64,000 nt of DNA from CAZNLL01 sp964573885 (GCA_964573885.1 CAZNLL010000003.1:9778-73777), one strand, 5' to 3'. Counted from the stretch's first letter, positions 53,392 through 62,726 are shown. Made by a program: numbers and translations. The notes: generated by a model not told the origin, from the sequence alone.

Positions 53392-54555
53392 ATGAAAACA
53401 TCCAATTTTCTCTTTACTTCAGAATCGGTGACCGAGGGTCACCCTGACAAAATTTCCGATCAGATCTCCGATCACATCCTGGACAAGATGATCGAGCAGG
53501 ATCCCACATCCAGGGTGGCCTGCGAAACCCTGGTCACCACGGGCATGGCCATCATTGCCGGAGAAATCACCACCTCTGCCTATGTAGACATGCCCGAGGT
53601 GGTGAGAGAGACCATCAAAGACATCGGTTACAGTAACTCCTCTATGGGTTTCGATTGGGAGACCTGTGCCGTGCTTTCTTCAATAGATAAGCAATCCCCT
53701 GACATCGCCATGGGGGTCAATGGAAAAGGCCTCTTCAAAGAGCAAGGCGCGGGAGATCAAGGGCTCATGTTCGGGTATGCCTGCAAAGACACCCCCACCT
53801 ATATGCCCATGCCCATCTACCTGGCCCATCGTCTCACCAGGAGATTGGCCCATGTGAGAAAATCGGGGCAACTTCCCTGGCTCAGACCGGACGGAAAATC
53901 ACAGGTCACAGTGGGATACGTGGACGGCAAGCCCTCCAGGATCCATACCGTGGTTATCGCCGCCCAGCATGAGCCGGATGTGGATTACGACACCCTCAAG
54001 GAGGCCATCATCGAACAGGTGGTCAACGAGATCATCCCCCGGGAAATGCTGGACGACAACACCCAGTATTTTATCAACACCACCGGCCGCTTCGTGGTAG
54101 GCGGCCCCTTAGGGGACTGCGGCCTCACCGGCCGCAAGATCATTATGGACACCTACGGCGGATTTGGGTATCACGGCGGCGGCGCCTTTTCCGGCAAGGA
54201 TCCTTCCAAGGTGGACCGGAGCGCTTCTTATATGTGCCGCTACATTGCCAAGAATATCGTAGCGGCCGGCCTGGCCGAGAAATGCGAAATGCAGGTGGCC
54301 TATACCATTGGCCGGGCCCGTCCGGTCTCTGTCCTGGTGGGGGCCTACAGCACAGGCGTTCTTTCCAGCCAGGAATTGACCGAAATCGTCAATAAGCTCT
54401 TCGACCTCAGGCCTGCAGCCATTATTGAACGGCTGGACCTGCTTCGCCCTATTTACAGAAAAACTTGCAATTACGGCCACTTCGGAAGGGAACTCCCCGA
54501 GTTTACCTGGGAAAAGACCGACATGGTGGAAGACCTTAAACGGGCGGTGGGCTGA
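53392..54555 (+). CDS. metK: S-adenosylmethionine synthetase
   Basis: This 387-residue enzyme makes AdoMet from Met and ATP. It has FTSESVTEGHPDKISDQISD at the start, the signature GAGDQGLMFGYA and the phosphate loop GGGAFSGKDPSKVDRSA. AAAAGGAG lies about 8 bases before the ATG. The lead is only 45 bases, too short for a SAM riboswitch. With ahcY directly downstream it covers two steps of the methyl cycle. Confidence 0.97.
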   Translation: MKTSNFLFTSESVTEGHPDKISDQISDHILDKMIEQDPTSRVACETLVTTGMAIIAGEITTSAYVDMPEVVRETIKDIGYSNSSMGFDWETCAVLSSIDKQSPDIAMGVNGKGLFKEQGAGDQGLMFGYACKDTPTYMPMPIYLAHRLTRRLAHVRKSGQLPWLRPDGKSQVTVGYVDGKPSRIHTVVIAAQHEPDVDYDTLKEAIIEQVVNEIIPREMLDDNTQYFINTTGRFVVGGPLGDCGLTGRKIIMDTYGGFGYHGGGAFSGKDPSKVDRSASYMCRYIAKNIVAAGLAEKCEMQVAYTIGRARPVSVLVGAYSTGVLSSQELTEIVNKLFDLRPAAIIERLDLLRPIYRKTCNYGHFGRELPEFTWEKTDMVEDLKRAVG

Positions 54556-54592
54556 AACACGCGAACAAACGACCATAAGGAGAAAAAGGTTC

Positions 54593-55918
54593 ATGGATTA
54601 CGATATCAAGGATATTAATCTCGCGCCCACGGGCCGGCTGCGGATCGAGTGGGCCGAGATGAGCATGCCCGTGCTCAAGAGCATTCGAGACCGATTTTCA
54701 GAACAAAAACCGCTGGAAGGCCTTCGTCTTTCCGCCTGTTTGCATATTACCACCGAGACGGCGAGCCTCCTCAAGACCCTTAAGGCGGGAGGAGCCCGCG
54801 TGGTGGCCTGCGCCTCCAACCCCCTCTCCACCCAGGATGACGTGGCCGCAGCCCTGGTGGCCGATGAAGAGATCCCCGTTTTCGCCATCAAGGGCGAAGA
54901 TCACGCCACCTATTACAGCCATATCCTTTCCGCCCTCAAACACGGACCCCATTTGACCATGGACGATGGGGCCGATCTGGTAAGTTCCCTCCATTTCATC
55001 GCCCTCGAAAAATGGGAGGATCTGGAGACCTCTGTCAGTGCCTGGGGCCGGAATCTCTCTGAAGAGGAGAGAAAGACCCTGGTCTCCCAGGTCAAGGGCG
55101 GGACCGAGGAGACCACCACCGGAGTCATCCGCCTCAGGAGTATGGAAACGGATGGGGTGCTCCAGTTCCCCATCATCTCCGTAAACGATGCCAACACCAA
55201 GCACCTCTTTGACAATCGTTACGGGACCGGTCAGAGCACGGTGGACGGCATCATCAGGGCCACCAACCGCCTTGTTGCGGGAAGCACCTTTGTGGTAAGC
55301 GGCTACGGCTGGTGTGGGCGGGGCGTGGCCGTACGGGCCAAGGGACACGGGGCCCATGTGATTGTCTGTGAAGTGGACCCCTTGAGGGCCTTGGAAGCGG
55401 TCATGGACGGGTTTCAGGTCATGCCCATTGCCCAGGCCGCACCCATGGGTCACTTCTTCTGTACCCTCACAGGGGATATCAATGTCATACGGGCCGAACA
55501 CTTCCTGGCCATGAAGGACGGGGCCATGGTGAGTAACTCAGGGCACTTTGATGTAGAGCTGGATCTCCCGGGTCTTGCCGAGGCGGCCACGGCCACCCGG
55601 CCCATCAGGGAGTTCGTGGAGGAATTCGTCCTCAAAAACGGCCGCAGGATTTATGTGCTGGGGCAGGGCCGTTTGATCAACCTGGCCGCGGCGGAGGGGC
55701 ACCCTTCCAGTGTCATGGATATGAGCTTTGCCAATCAGGCCCTGTCGGCCGAGTACATGGCCGGGGAGCACGGAAAACTGGAAAAAAGGGTCTATCCCGT
55801 GCCCCGAGACATCGACGAGGCCATCGCCCGGCTCAAGCTGCAATCCATGGGCGTGGAAATCGACGTGCTCACACCGGAGCAGGAAAAGTATCTCTCCTCC
55901 TGGGAGATAGGAACGTGA
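54593..55918 (+). CDS. ahcY: Adenosylhomocysteinase
   Basis: This 441-residue NAD-dependent hydrolase splits S-adenosylhomocysteine to homocysteine and adenosine. It starts DYDIKDINLAPTGRLRIEWA (ATG 54593, with AAGGAG 12 bases upstream). Later blocks are ASNPLSTQDDVAAAL, NDANTKHLFDNRYGTGQS, the NAD motif SGYGWCGRGVA and GQGRLINLAAAEGHPSSVMD. The frame back to 54425 overlaps metK and is not native. No SAH riboswitch fits in the 37-base spacer. Confidence 0.97.
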   Translation: MDYDIKDINLAPTGRLRIEWAEMSMPVLKSIRDRFSEQKPLEGLRLSACLHITTETASLLKTLKAGGARVVACASNPLSTQDDVAAALVADEEIPVFAIKGEDHATYYSHILSALKHGPHLTMDDGADLVSSLHFIALEKWEDLETSVSAWGRNLSEEERKTLVSQVKGGTEETTTGVIRLRSMETDGVLQFPIISVNDANTKHLFDNRYGTGQSTVDGIIRATNRLVAGSTFVVSGYGWCGRGVAVRAKGHGAHVIVCEVDPLRALEAVMDGFQVMPIAQAAPMGHFFCTLTGDINVIRAEHFLAMKDGAMVSNSGHFDVELDLPGLAEAATATRPIREFVEEFVLKNGRRIYVLGQGRLINLAAAEGHPSSVMDMSFANQALSAEYMAGEHGKLEKRVYPVPRDIDEAIARLKLQSMGVEIDVLTPEQEKYLSSWEIGT

Positions 55919-55954
55919 CAGGCCCGGTCTTGAAATCCGGTCCTTCCCCGGCCC

Positions 55955-56176
55955 TCAGGACCGATAGTTCTCGATATTCATGACATAGGTCTCAAAATCC
56001 TTTTCCAGGAGAAATCGCGAGATCATCTCGCCCACTTTGTCTGCTGTATCCACCCGGTAGAATCCGCTCTCATCCGGACCCGCCATCTTCTTGGCATTCT
56101 CCACAATCGCCTGAAGGGCTGCGGTGGTCATGGCCACATTCGCCCGAACCACGATGGTATTTTCCGTGTCAGCCAT
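55955..56176 (-). CDS. Small conserved-looking protein of unknown function
   Basis: This 73-residue protein starts at ATG 56176 (MADTENTIVVRANVAM) with AGGGG about 9 bases upstream. Its order is a beta strand, a helix (TTAALQAIVENAKKMAG), a turn with DESGFYRVDTADKVGEMISRF-type sequence and a final helix/strand (EKDFETYVMNIENY). It looks like a compact alpha/beta fold. It is alone on the minus strand, tail to tail with ahcY and divergent from the transporter. I do not recognise it. Confidence 0.72.
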   Translation of the reverse strand: MADTENTIVVRANVAMTTAALQAIVENAKKMAGPDESGFYRVDTADKVGEMISRFLLEKDFETYVMNIENYRS

Positions 56177-56274
56177 TGGTTTCACCCCTTTTGGTTATAA
56201 AATACGAGCCCCCTCTCAGGAGGCGATATCTTCACAGGCTCCTCGCAGGAAAAAGACCGACGAATAGCGCCTAT

Positions 56275-56314
56275 AAAGGGGGAGCGGTCTTTTCGCCCCC
56301 TTTTCTGTGCATAA
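56275..56314. terminator. Terminator-like hairpin, possibly bidirectional
   Basis: AAAGGGGGAGCG pairs with CGCCCCCTTTT (one bulged A) around a 7-base loop and is followed by T's on the plus strand. No plus-strand gene ends near it, so it may block stray transcription toward the transporter operon. It may instead act in the leader of the small minus-strand gene, where it is followed by TTTAT. Confidence 0.5.
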
Positions 56315-56367
56315 GACGACTATATCAGGGTCCGTGAAAAGTCAACGGGCCGGAGAAGGCTTTTTCC

Positions 56368-56396
56368 TTGACTCGGCCGGCGGCATGCCCTATTTT
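56368..56396 (+). promoter_or_regulatory. Promoter of the peptide transporter operon
   Basis: TTGACT (56368-56373) and TATTTT (56391-56396) are 17 bases apart, close to sigma70 consensus. The start point would be about 60-65 bases before the ATG of the binding-protein gene. Confidence 0.5.
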
Positions 56397-56466
56397 TATG
56401 GCCAAACAATGAAAATCCTGTAAAACCATTTAGTTAGGCTCATCCACACCCGGGCGCCAGAAGCCT

Positions 56467-58599
56467 ATGACCATCAAAAAAATCCTCATTTTCGCACCCA
56501 TAGTGATCATCCTGGCCCTGCTTCAGTCCTACTTCTGGGTACCCACCTATGAGCAGCAGACCCGGGGCGATCCCCAGCGCCTCCGGGACTACATTACCGC
56601 ATCCATAGGCGATGCGAGCATCTTAAACCCCATCCTGTCTGCGGACAGCGCCAGCAGCCAGATCGAGTCCATGGTCTTCGAGGGCCTCCTTGACCGGGAC
56701 GAGGATCTGAACTTCCGGGGGCGCCTCGCCACATCCTGGGAGATCTTTGAGGAGGCCTACTTTTATATCAACCACCATGCCCATGTCCCCGGCCTGGGCA
56801 AGGCGGACGGCCGGGACATCGTAGACCGAATCAAACGGGCCAAGGCCAGGGCCACGACCTTTTCCCCTCCCCTCAAGACCTCCCTGGAACTGATTGAAAA
56901 AATCACCCTCCTGCCCCCCGGGGAGAGGGTGGTAACAAGGAAAGAAAAGGACCCGGAGACCCGGAAAGACTCGCAGATAAGACTCCGGGTCACGGCCCCG
57001 GCACGGGTGAAACTCATCCTCAAAAAGGTGGACCAGAACCTCTTTCAAAATCTCACCCGTCTCTTGGGGGATGAGTACTTCTCCTCCTTCCGGGCAGGGG
57101 CCTATGTGGGCGCTGAAACGCCTGCAAAGGAAGAAAAAATCACGGCCTATGCCAAAGACATCCTCCCCCCCACAGAACACAATCCTGTCCTGGTCTTTCA
57201 TCTCAGGAAGGGTGTCCGGTTCCAGGACGGCCACGTCTTTGATGCCAATGATGTCAAGTTCACCTACGAAGCCATCATGGATCCCAAGAATCTCTCCCCC
57301 CGCATTGCCGACTACGAGCCGGTGAAGACGGTTGAGGTCATTGATCCCTACACGGTGCGCGTTGTCTATAAAAGGCTCTATTCCCCGGCCATCGGTACGT
57401 GGGGTATTGGGATCCTCCCTGAACACCTCCTTAACACGGCCTCGCGCAAAAAAGAGGCCCTGCGCCTGGGCAAGGACCCCAAGACCTTCTCCCTCCGCCA
57501 GAGTCGCTTCAACCGGCATCCCATCGGGTGCGGCCCCTTCTTGTTCCGCCAATGGAAATCGGATCAATATATCATCCTGGACCGTTTTGAAGATTACTGG
57601 GAGGGTCCGGCCAATTATAAACGCTTCATTGTCCGGATCATCCCCGACCTCCTGACCCAGGAGATGGAATTCTATGCCGGCACCCTTGACAACTACGCCG
57701 TACAGCCCCACCAGGTAAAACGGCTTAAAAAGGACCCCCGATTCCAGAGCTTTTCGGGCACCTCTTTCGGCTACACCTATATCGGATACAACATGAGGCG
57801 CAAGCCCTTTGACGATGTAAGGGTCCGCCGGGCCCTGAGCATGGCCATAGACGCGGACAAGATCATCAAGTATGTCCTCTACGGCCAGGGTGAGCGGATC
57901 ACCGGTCCCTTTGTCAAACAGACCGATTACTACAACCACAACATCAAGCCGGTGCCCTATGACCCTCAAGGGGCCCTCAGACTCCTGAAGGAAGCGGGCT
58001 GGGAGCGTAATCAAGAGGGCTGGTTGGAGAAAGACGGGAAGCGCTTTGAATTCACCCTGATCACCAACAGCGGCAATGACCCGCGAAAGGCGGTCCTGGC
58101 CATTGCCCAGGACGCCTGGAAACAAATCGGCATTGATGTGCGCACCGATATCCTGGAGTGGTCCGTGTTCATCCAGGAGCGGGTGGACAAGGCCGACTTT
58201 GACGCCCTTATCCTGGGCTGGGTCATGGGCATTGAGCCGGACCTCTATCAAATATGGCACTCAAGCCAGACCCACCCCTATCAGCTCAACTTTGTAAGCT
58301 TCAAAAACAAGGAAGCGGACCGGCTCATCATCAAGATCAGGCAGGAATACGACCATGAAAAGCAGGTCCAGTATTGTCACAGGCTCCATGAAATCATCGC
58401 CCGGGAACAGCCATACACCTTCCTCTACGTGGCCAAGTGGACGGCTGTACTGGATAAACGGATCGTGATCAAGGAGGTGGAACCGGACGGGCAGGTCCGC
58501 TATGAAAAGATCACGCCCACCAAGACCGGGAACTACACCTTTCACTTCAATAAATGGATCAAGCTGCCGCAAATGCCCGAGTTTGCGGACGAAGGATAG
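56467..58599 (+). CDS. Peptide ABC transporter substrate-binding protein with a large insertion
   Basis: This 710-residue family 5 solute-binding protein probably captures peptides or related solutes in the periplasm. It has an N-terminal hydrophobic segment (IFAPIVIILALLQSYFW, about 8-24) but no lipobox Cys, so it may be TM-anchored. The family start is intact (DASILNPILSADSASSQIESMVFEGLLDRD, about 49-78) up to ATSWEIF (about 88-94). The normally adjacent block (FHLRKGVRFQDG, about 244-255) comes only after some 145 extra residues (about 97-240, Lys/Arg-rich). The rest (FNRHPIGCGPF, YIGYNMRRKPFDDVRVRRAL, EWSVFIQERV) is normal. It leads a five-gene operon. Confidence 0.88.
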   Translation: MTIKKILIFAPIVIILALLQSYFWVPTYEQQTRGDPQRLRDYITASIGDASILNPILSADSASSQIESMVFEGLLDRDEDLNFRGRLATSWEIFEEAYFYINHHAHVPGLGKADGRDIVDRIKRAKARATTFSPPLKTSLELIEKITLLPPGERVVTRKEKDPETRKDSQIRLRVTAPARVKLILKKVDQNLFQNLTRLLGDEYFSSFRAGAYVGAETPAKEEKITAYAKDILPPTEHNPVLVFHLRKGVRFQDGHVFDANDVKFTYEAIMDPKNLSPRIADYEPVKTVEVIDPYTVRVVYKRLYSPAIGTWGIGILPEHLLNTASRKKEALRLGKDPKTFSLRQSRFNRHPIGCGPFLFRQWKSDQYIILDRFEDYWEGPANYKRFIVRIIPDLLTQEMEFYAGTLDNYAVQPHQVKRLKKDPRFQSFSGTSFGYTYIGYNMRRKPFDDVRVRRALSMAIDADKIIKYVLYGQGERITGPFVKQTDYYNHNIKPVPYDPQGALRLLKEAGWERNQEGWLEKDGKRFEFTLITNSGNDPRKAVLAIAQDAWKQIGIDVRTDILEWSVFIQERVDKADFDALILGWVMGIEPDLYQIWHSSQTHPYQLNFVSFKNKEADRLIIKIRQEYDHEKQVQYCHRLHEIIAREQPYTFLYVAKWTAVLDKRIVIKEVEPDGQVRYEKITPTKTGNYTFHFNKWIKLPQMPEFADEG

Positions 58600-58609
58600 T
58601 TGCCCAGTT

Positions 58610-59569
58610 ATGGTATCATTCATAGGAAGGAGCATCATACAAAAGACAGTCACCCTTTTCTTCGTGTCCGTGGTTTCCTTTATGATCATCCACCTGGCCC
58701 CGGGAAAACCCAGCCAGGTGGATCCCCTGAACCCCAAATTCACCCCCGAAATGGTGGAGCGGTTCCGGCAGCAATTCCACCTGGACAAACCCCTTTATGA
58801 GCAGTACCTCCTTTTCTACAGGGATCTTTTCACCGGAAAGACCGTCTCCTGGAAGGACAACCAATCTGTACTCAAAAAGATATGGGAGCGATTCCTCAAC
58901 AGCCTTCCCCTTTTCCTGGTGGGAACCCTGCTGACCTGGACCTTGTCCTTTCCAGTGGGGATCCGGGCGGCCATTCACAGGGGAGGGCTCTATGACCGGA
59001 GCACCACCTTCTTCTCTTATCTGTTGATCTCCATTCCAGGGTTCTTTTTCGCCTATATCCTGATCATCTTTGTGGTGACCCGGTTCCATGTTCCGGTCAT
59101 CGGCATGGAGACCTTCGGTATCACCTCGGGCTCCCTGGCCCACCAGGTCATGGACCGGATCTGGCATCTGCTCATCCCTTCGGTCCTGGGGGCCACCGGC
59201 GGGATTGCCGTGCTTTCCAGGTATGTACGGAGTCAGATGCTCGAAGTGGAAGGGCAGGATTATGTGCGGACCGCCAGGGCCAAGGGCCTGCCACCGGATC
59301 AGGTCCACTACAAACACGCCCTCCGGAACGCCCTGCTCCCCTTTGTGACCATGTTCGGGCTGATTCTCCCAGGGCTTATCGGCGGCTCGGTGATCATTGA
59401 ATCCATCTTTTCATGGCCCGGCATGGGCCGCATGGCCTACGAGGCCATCCTGGCCAGGGACTACCCGGTCATCCTCACGGTCAACTTTGTCTCGGCCGTT
59501 CTGGTCTTGGCCGGCACCTTTGTATCGGATCTCCTTTACATGGTGGTGGATCCCAGGATTCGACTGTAA
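58610..59569 (+). CDS. Peptide ABC transporter permease, DppB type
   Basis: This 319-residue inner-membrane protein has six TM helices. It opens with VTLFFVSVVSFMIIHLAPG, has the periplasmic loop with QFHLDKPLYEQY, and the EAA coupling loop DYVRTARAKGLPPDQVHYKHALRNALLP. ATG 58610 lies 10 bases after the preceding stop; the frame to 58502 shadows the binding protein. It pairs with the DppC-type protein that follows after 6 bases. Confidence 0.93.
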   Translation: MVSFIGRSIIQKTVTLFFVSVVSFMIIHLAPGKPSQVDPLNPKFTPEMVERFRQQFHLDKPLYEQYLLFYRDLFTGKTVSWKDNQSVLKKIWERFLNSLPLFLVGTLLTWTLSFPVGIRAAIHRGGLYDRSTTFFSYLLISIPGFFFAYILIIFVVTRFHVPVIGMETFGITSGSLAHQVMDRIWHLLIPSVLGATGGIAVLSRYVRSQMLEVEGQDYVRTARAKGLPPDQVHYKHALRNALLPFVTMFGLILPGLIGGSVIIESIFSWPGMGRMAYEAILARDYPVILTVNFVSAVLVLAGTFVSDLLYMVVDPRIRL

Positions 59570-59575
59570 GAAGAT

Positions 59576-60712
59576 ATGGTTGCCCAACCCCAGGAAAACA
59601 GGCAGACAGGGGAGGCCTTGCCCCCTAGAAAGACCCGGCTGGAGGATTTCTGGGAGATCTTCAGACAAAACAGGCTCGCCATTGCGGGGCTGGTCATTTT
59701 TGTGATCTTCCTGTTCACGGCCCTTGCCGGCCTCTTCCTCACGTCCGGCAAAGACCCGGTCTTCAATCCCTCCCTGGTCCGGCTCCAGGAAAAGCTCCGC
59801 CCTCCCCTTTCCACGCCTAAGCGGGATACCTTGGAACCCCATGAAATACCGACCCGGGGGATATACCTCTTCGGGACCGACAACCTGGGCCGGGATGTCT
59901 TCTCTCGAATGCTTCAGGGGGCCTGGGTCTCCCTGACCGTGGGATTTGTTGCTGTAGGCATCGCCGTGCTGGTAGGCATTGTAATGGGCGGCATGGCAGG
60001 CTACTTCGGTCAGAATGCAATCAATCTAGGCCACGTCCTCGTGCTGTGTCTTTTGGTTGGGGGCCCCGGCTTTATGGCAGGAGGGGCCCTTTATACGGGT
60101 GCCTTCCTCACGGCCCTGGGCCTTGCCTGCCTCCTCTACCGTTTCCTTTCCGGAAAGTGGCCCCTGTTACTCGGCCTGTGTGTCATGACAGTGGACACCC
60201 TGATTATGCGCCTGGTGGATATTATGCTCTGTTTTCCCAGCTTTTTTCTCATCCTCACGGTGGTGGCCCTTCTCCCGGCCAGCATGTACAACATCATGGT
60301 GGTGATCGGGCTCACCAGCTGGATGGGAACGGCCCGGTTTGTGCGGGCCGAATTCCTTTCTCTCAGGGAGCAGGATTTCGTCACCGCGGCCAGGGCCCTG
60401 GGGGTCCATAACCTGCGGATCATCTTCCGCCACATGTTGCCCAACGCCATCGCCCCGGTCCTGGTCTCGGCCACCATCGGCATTGCCACGGCCATCCTGA
60501 CCGAGGCGGGACTCAGCTTCCTGGGCTTCGGGGTTCCACCCCCCCATGCCACCTGGGGGAATATTCTCTCGGACGGCAAGAATTTCATCTTTGACGCCCC
60601 GTGGCTCACCTTTATCCCGGGCTTTGCCATCCTTATTGTGGTCCTGTGCTTCAACCTCTTTGGCGAAGGCCTGAGAGACGCCCTCAACCCCAAGCTCCGT
60701 GAAAGGACGTAA
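59576..60712 (+). CDS. Peptide ABC transporter permease, DppC type, with extra membrane segment
   Basis: This 378-residue permease is longer than the usual 280-310. The family parts are clear: FRQNRLAIAGLVIFVIFLF (TM1), FGTDNLGRDVFSRMLQGAWVSL, the EAA loop FVTAARALGVHNLRIIFRHMLPN and AGLSFLGFGVPPPHATWG. Between GMAGYFG (about 148-154) and DTLIMRLVDIMLCFPSF (about 207), normally almost adjacent, lie about 52 extra, very hydrophobic residues able to form two TM helices. ATG 59576 follows the DppB-like gene by 6 bases. Confidence 0.92.
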   Translation: MVAQPQENRQTGEALPPRKTRLEDFWEIFRQNRLAIAGLVIFVIFLFTALAGLFLTSGKDPVFNPSLVRLQEKLRPPLSTPKRDTLEPHEIPTRGIYLFGTDNLGRDVFSRMLQGAWVSLTVGFVAVGIAVLVGIVMGGMAGYFGQNAINLGHVLVLCLLVGGPGFMAGGALYTGAFLTALGLACLLYRFLSGKWPLLLGLCVMTVDTLIMRLVDIMLCFPSFFLILTVVALLPASMYNIMVVIGLTSWMGTARFVRAEFLSLREQDFVTAARALGVHNLRIIFRHMLPNAIAPVLVSATIGIATAILTEAGLSFLGFGVPPPHATWGNILSDGKNFIFDAPWLTFIPGFAILIVVLCFNLFGEGLRDALNPKLRERT

Positions 60713-60716
60713 CCCC

Positions 60717-61703
60717 ATGGCGCTCCTTTCCGTTCAAGATCTCAGGGTCTACTTTCGGGGCGGCCAGAAGCTGGCCCGGGCCGTGGACGGGGTCAGTTAT
60801 GACGTGGACCGGGGTGAAAACGTCTGCCTGGTGGGTGAATCCGGCTGCGGCAAGACGGTCTCGGCCCTCACCATACTGGGTCTCATCCCCCACCCACCCG
60901 GGGAGATCAGAAGCGGGAGGGTCCTTTTTGAGGGCAAGGACCTTCTTGAGCTCGACGATGAGGCCATGCAGGGTATCCGGGGAAACCGTATTGCCATGGT
61001 CTTTCAGGAACCCCTCACTTCGCTCAATCCCGTGTTCACCATAGGAGACCAGATCGGGGAGGCCATTGAAATCCACGAGAAGATGGAATCCGAGCCATTG
61101 CGCGAGCGGTGCATCCAGCTCCTGAGGGATGTGGGCATCCCTTCTCCCGGAGACCGGCTCAAGGACTACCCCCACCAGTTAAGCGGGGGCCAACGCCAGC
61201 GGGTCATGATTGCCATGGCCCTGGCCTGTCGTCCGGATCTGGTGATTGCCGACGAGCCCACCACGGCCCTGGACGTCACCATTCAGGCCCAGATCCTCCA
61301 GCTCCTGCAAAATCTCCAGTCGGAGCGTTCCCTCTCCGTCCTCTACATCACCCATGACCTGGGGGTGGTGGCCAACGTGGCGGACCGGGTCTATGTCATG
61401 TACGCGGGAAGCATTGCGGAGCAGGGCAATACCCTTCAAATTTTCCGAGAGCCCCGCCACCCTTATACACAGGGTCTGCTGGCCTCTCTGCCCGCCCGGT
61501 CCAAGCGCGGGACCAGGCTTCACAGCATCCCGGGCACGGTGCCCAATCCGGCCTATAAACCTGAAGGCTGCCCCTTCCATCCCCGCTGCGGTTATGCCGT
61601 AACCAAGTGCAAGACCCGCTTTCCAGAGATGTGCGATTACGGAGAGGGGCACCTGGCCCGGTGCCCGGTCCTTTATGAGGGGGGGAATCATGGCAGACCG
61701 TGA
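60717..61703 (+). CDS. Peptide ABC transporter ATP-binding protein, DppD/OppD type
   Basis: This 328-residue ATPase has Walker A GESGCGKTVSAL (about 37-48), signature LSGGQRQRVMIAMAL and Walker B LVIADEPTTALD. The C-terminal oligopeptide-transporter extension holds Cys residues (CPFHPRCGYAVTKC). ATG 60717 has AAAGGA 8 bases upstream; GTG 60699 would overlap the permease. It overlaps the second ATPase gene by 14 bases. Confidence 0.95.
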   Translation: MALLSVQDLRVYFRGGQKLARAVDGVSYDVDRGENVCLVGESGCGKTVSALTILGLIPHPPGEIRSGRVLFEGKDLLELDDEAMQGIRGNRIAMVFQEPLTSLNPVFTIGDQIGEAIEIHEKMESEPLRERCIQLLRDVGIPSPGDRLKDYPHQLSGGQRQRVMIAMALACRPDLVIADEPTTALDVTIQAQILQLLQNLQSERSLSVLYITHDLGVVANVADRVYVMYAGSIAEQGNTLQIFREPRHPYTQGLLASLPARSKRGTRLHSIPGTVPNPAYKPEGCPFHPRCGYAVTKCKTRFPEMCDYGEGHLARCPVLYEGGNHGRP

Positions 61704-62664
61704 TCACATCACCCTCAAGGTGAAGGGGCTGAAAAAGTATTTCCCCGTACACAGGGGCTTTCTCCAAAGGGTTTCCGGCTGGGTCAAGGCGGTGGACGGG
61801 GTGGACTTTGAAGTGGAGTCAGGCAAAACCCTGGGCCTGGTGGGGGAGAGCGGATGCGGGAAATCCACCGTGGCCAGGCTCATCCTCAGGCTCCAAGAGC
61901 CGGACCAGGGGGAAATCTTTTTTCAAGGCCGGGACATCAGCCGGCTCACCGAAAAGGACATGCAGCCTTTGCGCAAGGACATGCAAATCGTGTTTCAGGA
62001 TCCCTTCGGATCCCTCAACCCCCGTATGACCGTGGGCCAGTCCATTGAAGAGGGGCTTCGGATCGTGAGACTGCCCCGGGACCGGCGCAAGGAGCGCGTG
62101 GAAAGCCTCCTTGAAAGGGTGGGGCTTTCCCCGGAGAGTGCGGACCGCTACCCCCACGAGTTCAGCGGGGGCCAGCGACAGCGGGTGGGTATCGCCCGGG
62201 CCCTGAGCGTGGAGCCCTCGCTCATCATCTGCGACGAGCCTGTATCGGCCCTGGACGTCTCCATACAGGCCCAGGTGATCAATCTCCTGGAGGACCTCCA
62301 AGATCAACTCGGCCTGAGCTATCTCTTCATCGCCCATGACCTCCACGTGGTGGGCTATTTGAGCGATACCTTGGCGGTCATGTACCTGGGTCACATCATG
62401 GAATACGGCCCTTCCGAGACCCTCTTTGAAAACCCGGTCCACCCTTACACCCTGGCCCTCCTGTCCGCCGTTCCTGTGCCCGAGCCGGGAAAAGGGCTTC
62501 AGGTCAAGACCCTCCACGGTGATGTTCCAAGTCCTTTGAATCCCCCTCCAGGATGCAAATTCCAGGGCCGGTGCCCCCTGGTGGAAGAAAAATGCCGGAG
62601 CAAAGAGATCGATTTTTTTGAGGTGGAACCGGGCCACCGGGTCAGGTGCTGGAAGGTGGTCTGA
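61690..62664 (+). CDS. Peptide ABC transporter ATP-binding protein, DppF/OppF type
   Basis: This 324-residue second ATPase has Walker A GESGCGKSTVARL, FQDPFGSLNPRMTV (Q loop), signature FSGGQRQRVGIARAL, Walker B LIICDEPVSALD and the C-terminal CKFQGRCPLVEEKC tail. ATG 61690 follows GAGGGGG by 4-5 bases; ATG 61675 is less likely. It completes the transporter and ends 62 bases before the tRNA genes. Confidence 0.95.
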   Translation: MADRDHITLKVKGLKKYFPVHRGFLQRVSGWVKAVDGVDFEVESGKTLGLVGESGCGKSTVARLILRLQEPDQGEIFFQGRDISRLTEKDMQPLRKDMQIVFQDPFGSLNPRMTVGQSIEEGLRIVRLPRDRRKERVESLLERVGLSPESADRYPHEFSGGQRQRVGIARALSVEPSLIICDEPVSALDVSIQAQVINLLEDLQDQLGLSYLFIAHDLHVVGYLSDTLAVMYLGHIMEYGPSETLFENPVHPYTLALLSAVPVPEPGKGLQVKTLHGDVPSPLNPPPGCKFQGRCPLVEEKCRSKEIDFFEVEPGHRVRCWKVV

Positions 62665-62686
62665 AAGGATCCCGTCCGTTTTCCCC

Positions 62687-62715
62687 TTGACATCCTTTTT
62701 GAATTGGGCGATTCT
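62687..62715 (+). promoter_or_regulatory. tRNA promoter
   Basis: A perfect TTGACA (62687-62692) is followed after 17 bases by GATTCT (62710-62715), a moderate -10. The predicted start, near 62722, is about 5 bases before tRNA-Gln. Confidence 0.45.
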
Positions 62716-62726
62716 AAAAGACTAGC

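Noticed and set aside
56623..58260. 545-codon open frame on the minus strand
   Set aside because: It is antisense to the peptide-binding protein gene, whose motifs are clear; no ribosome site or family pattern in the shadow.
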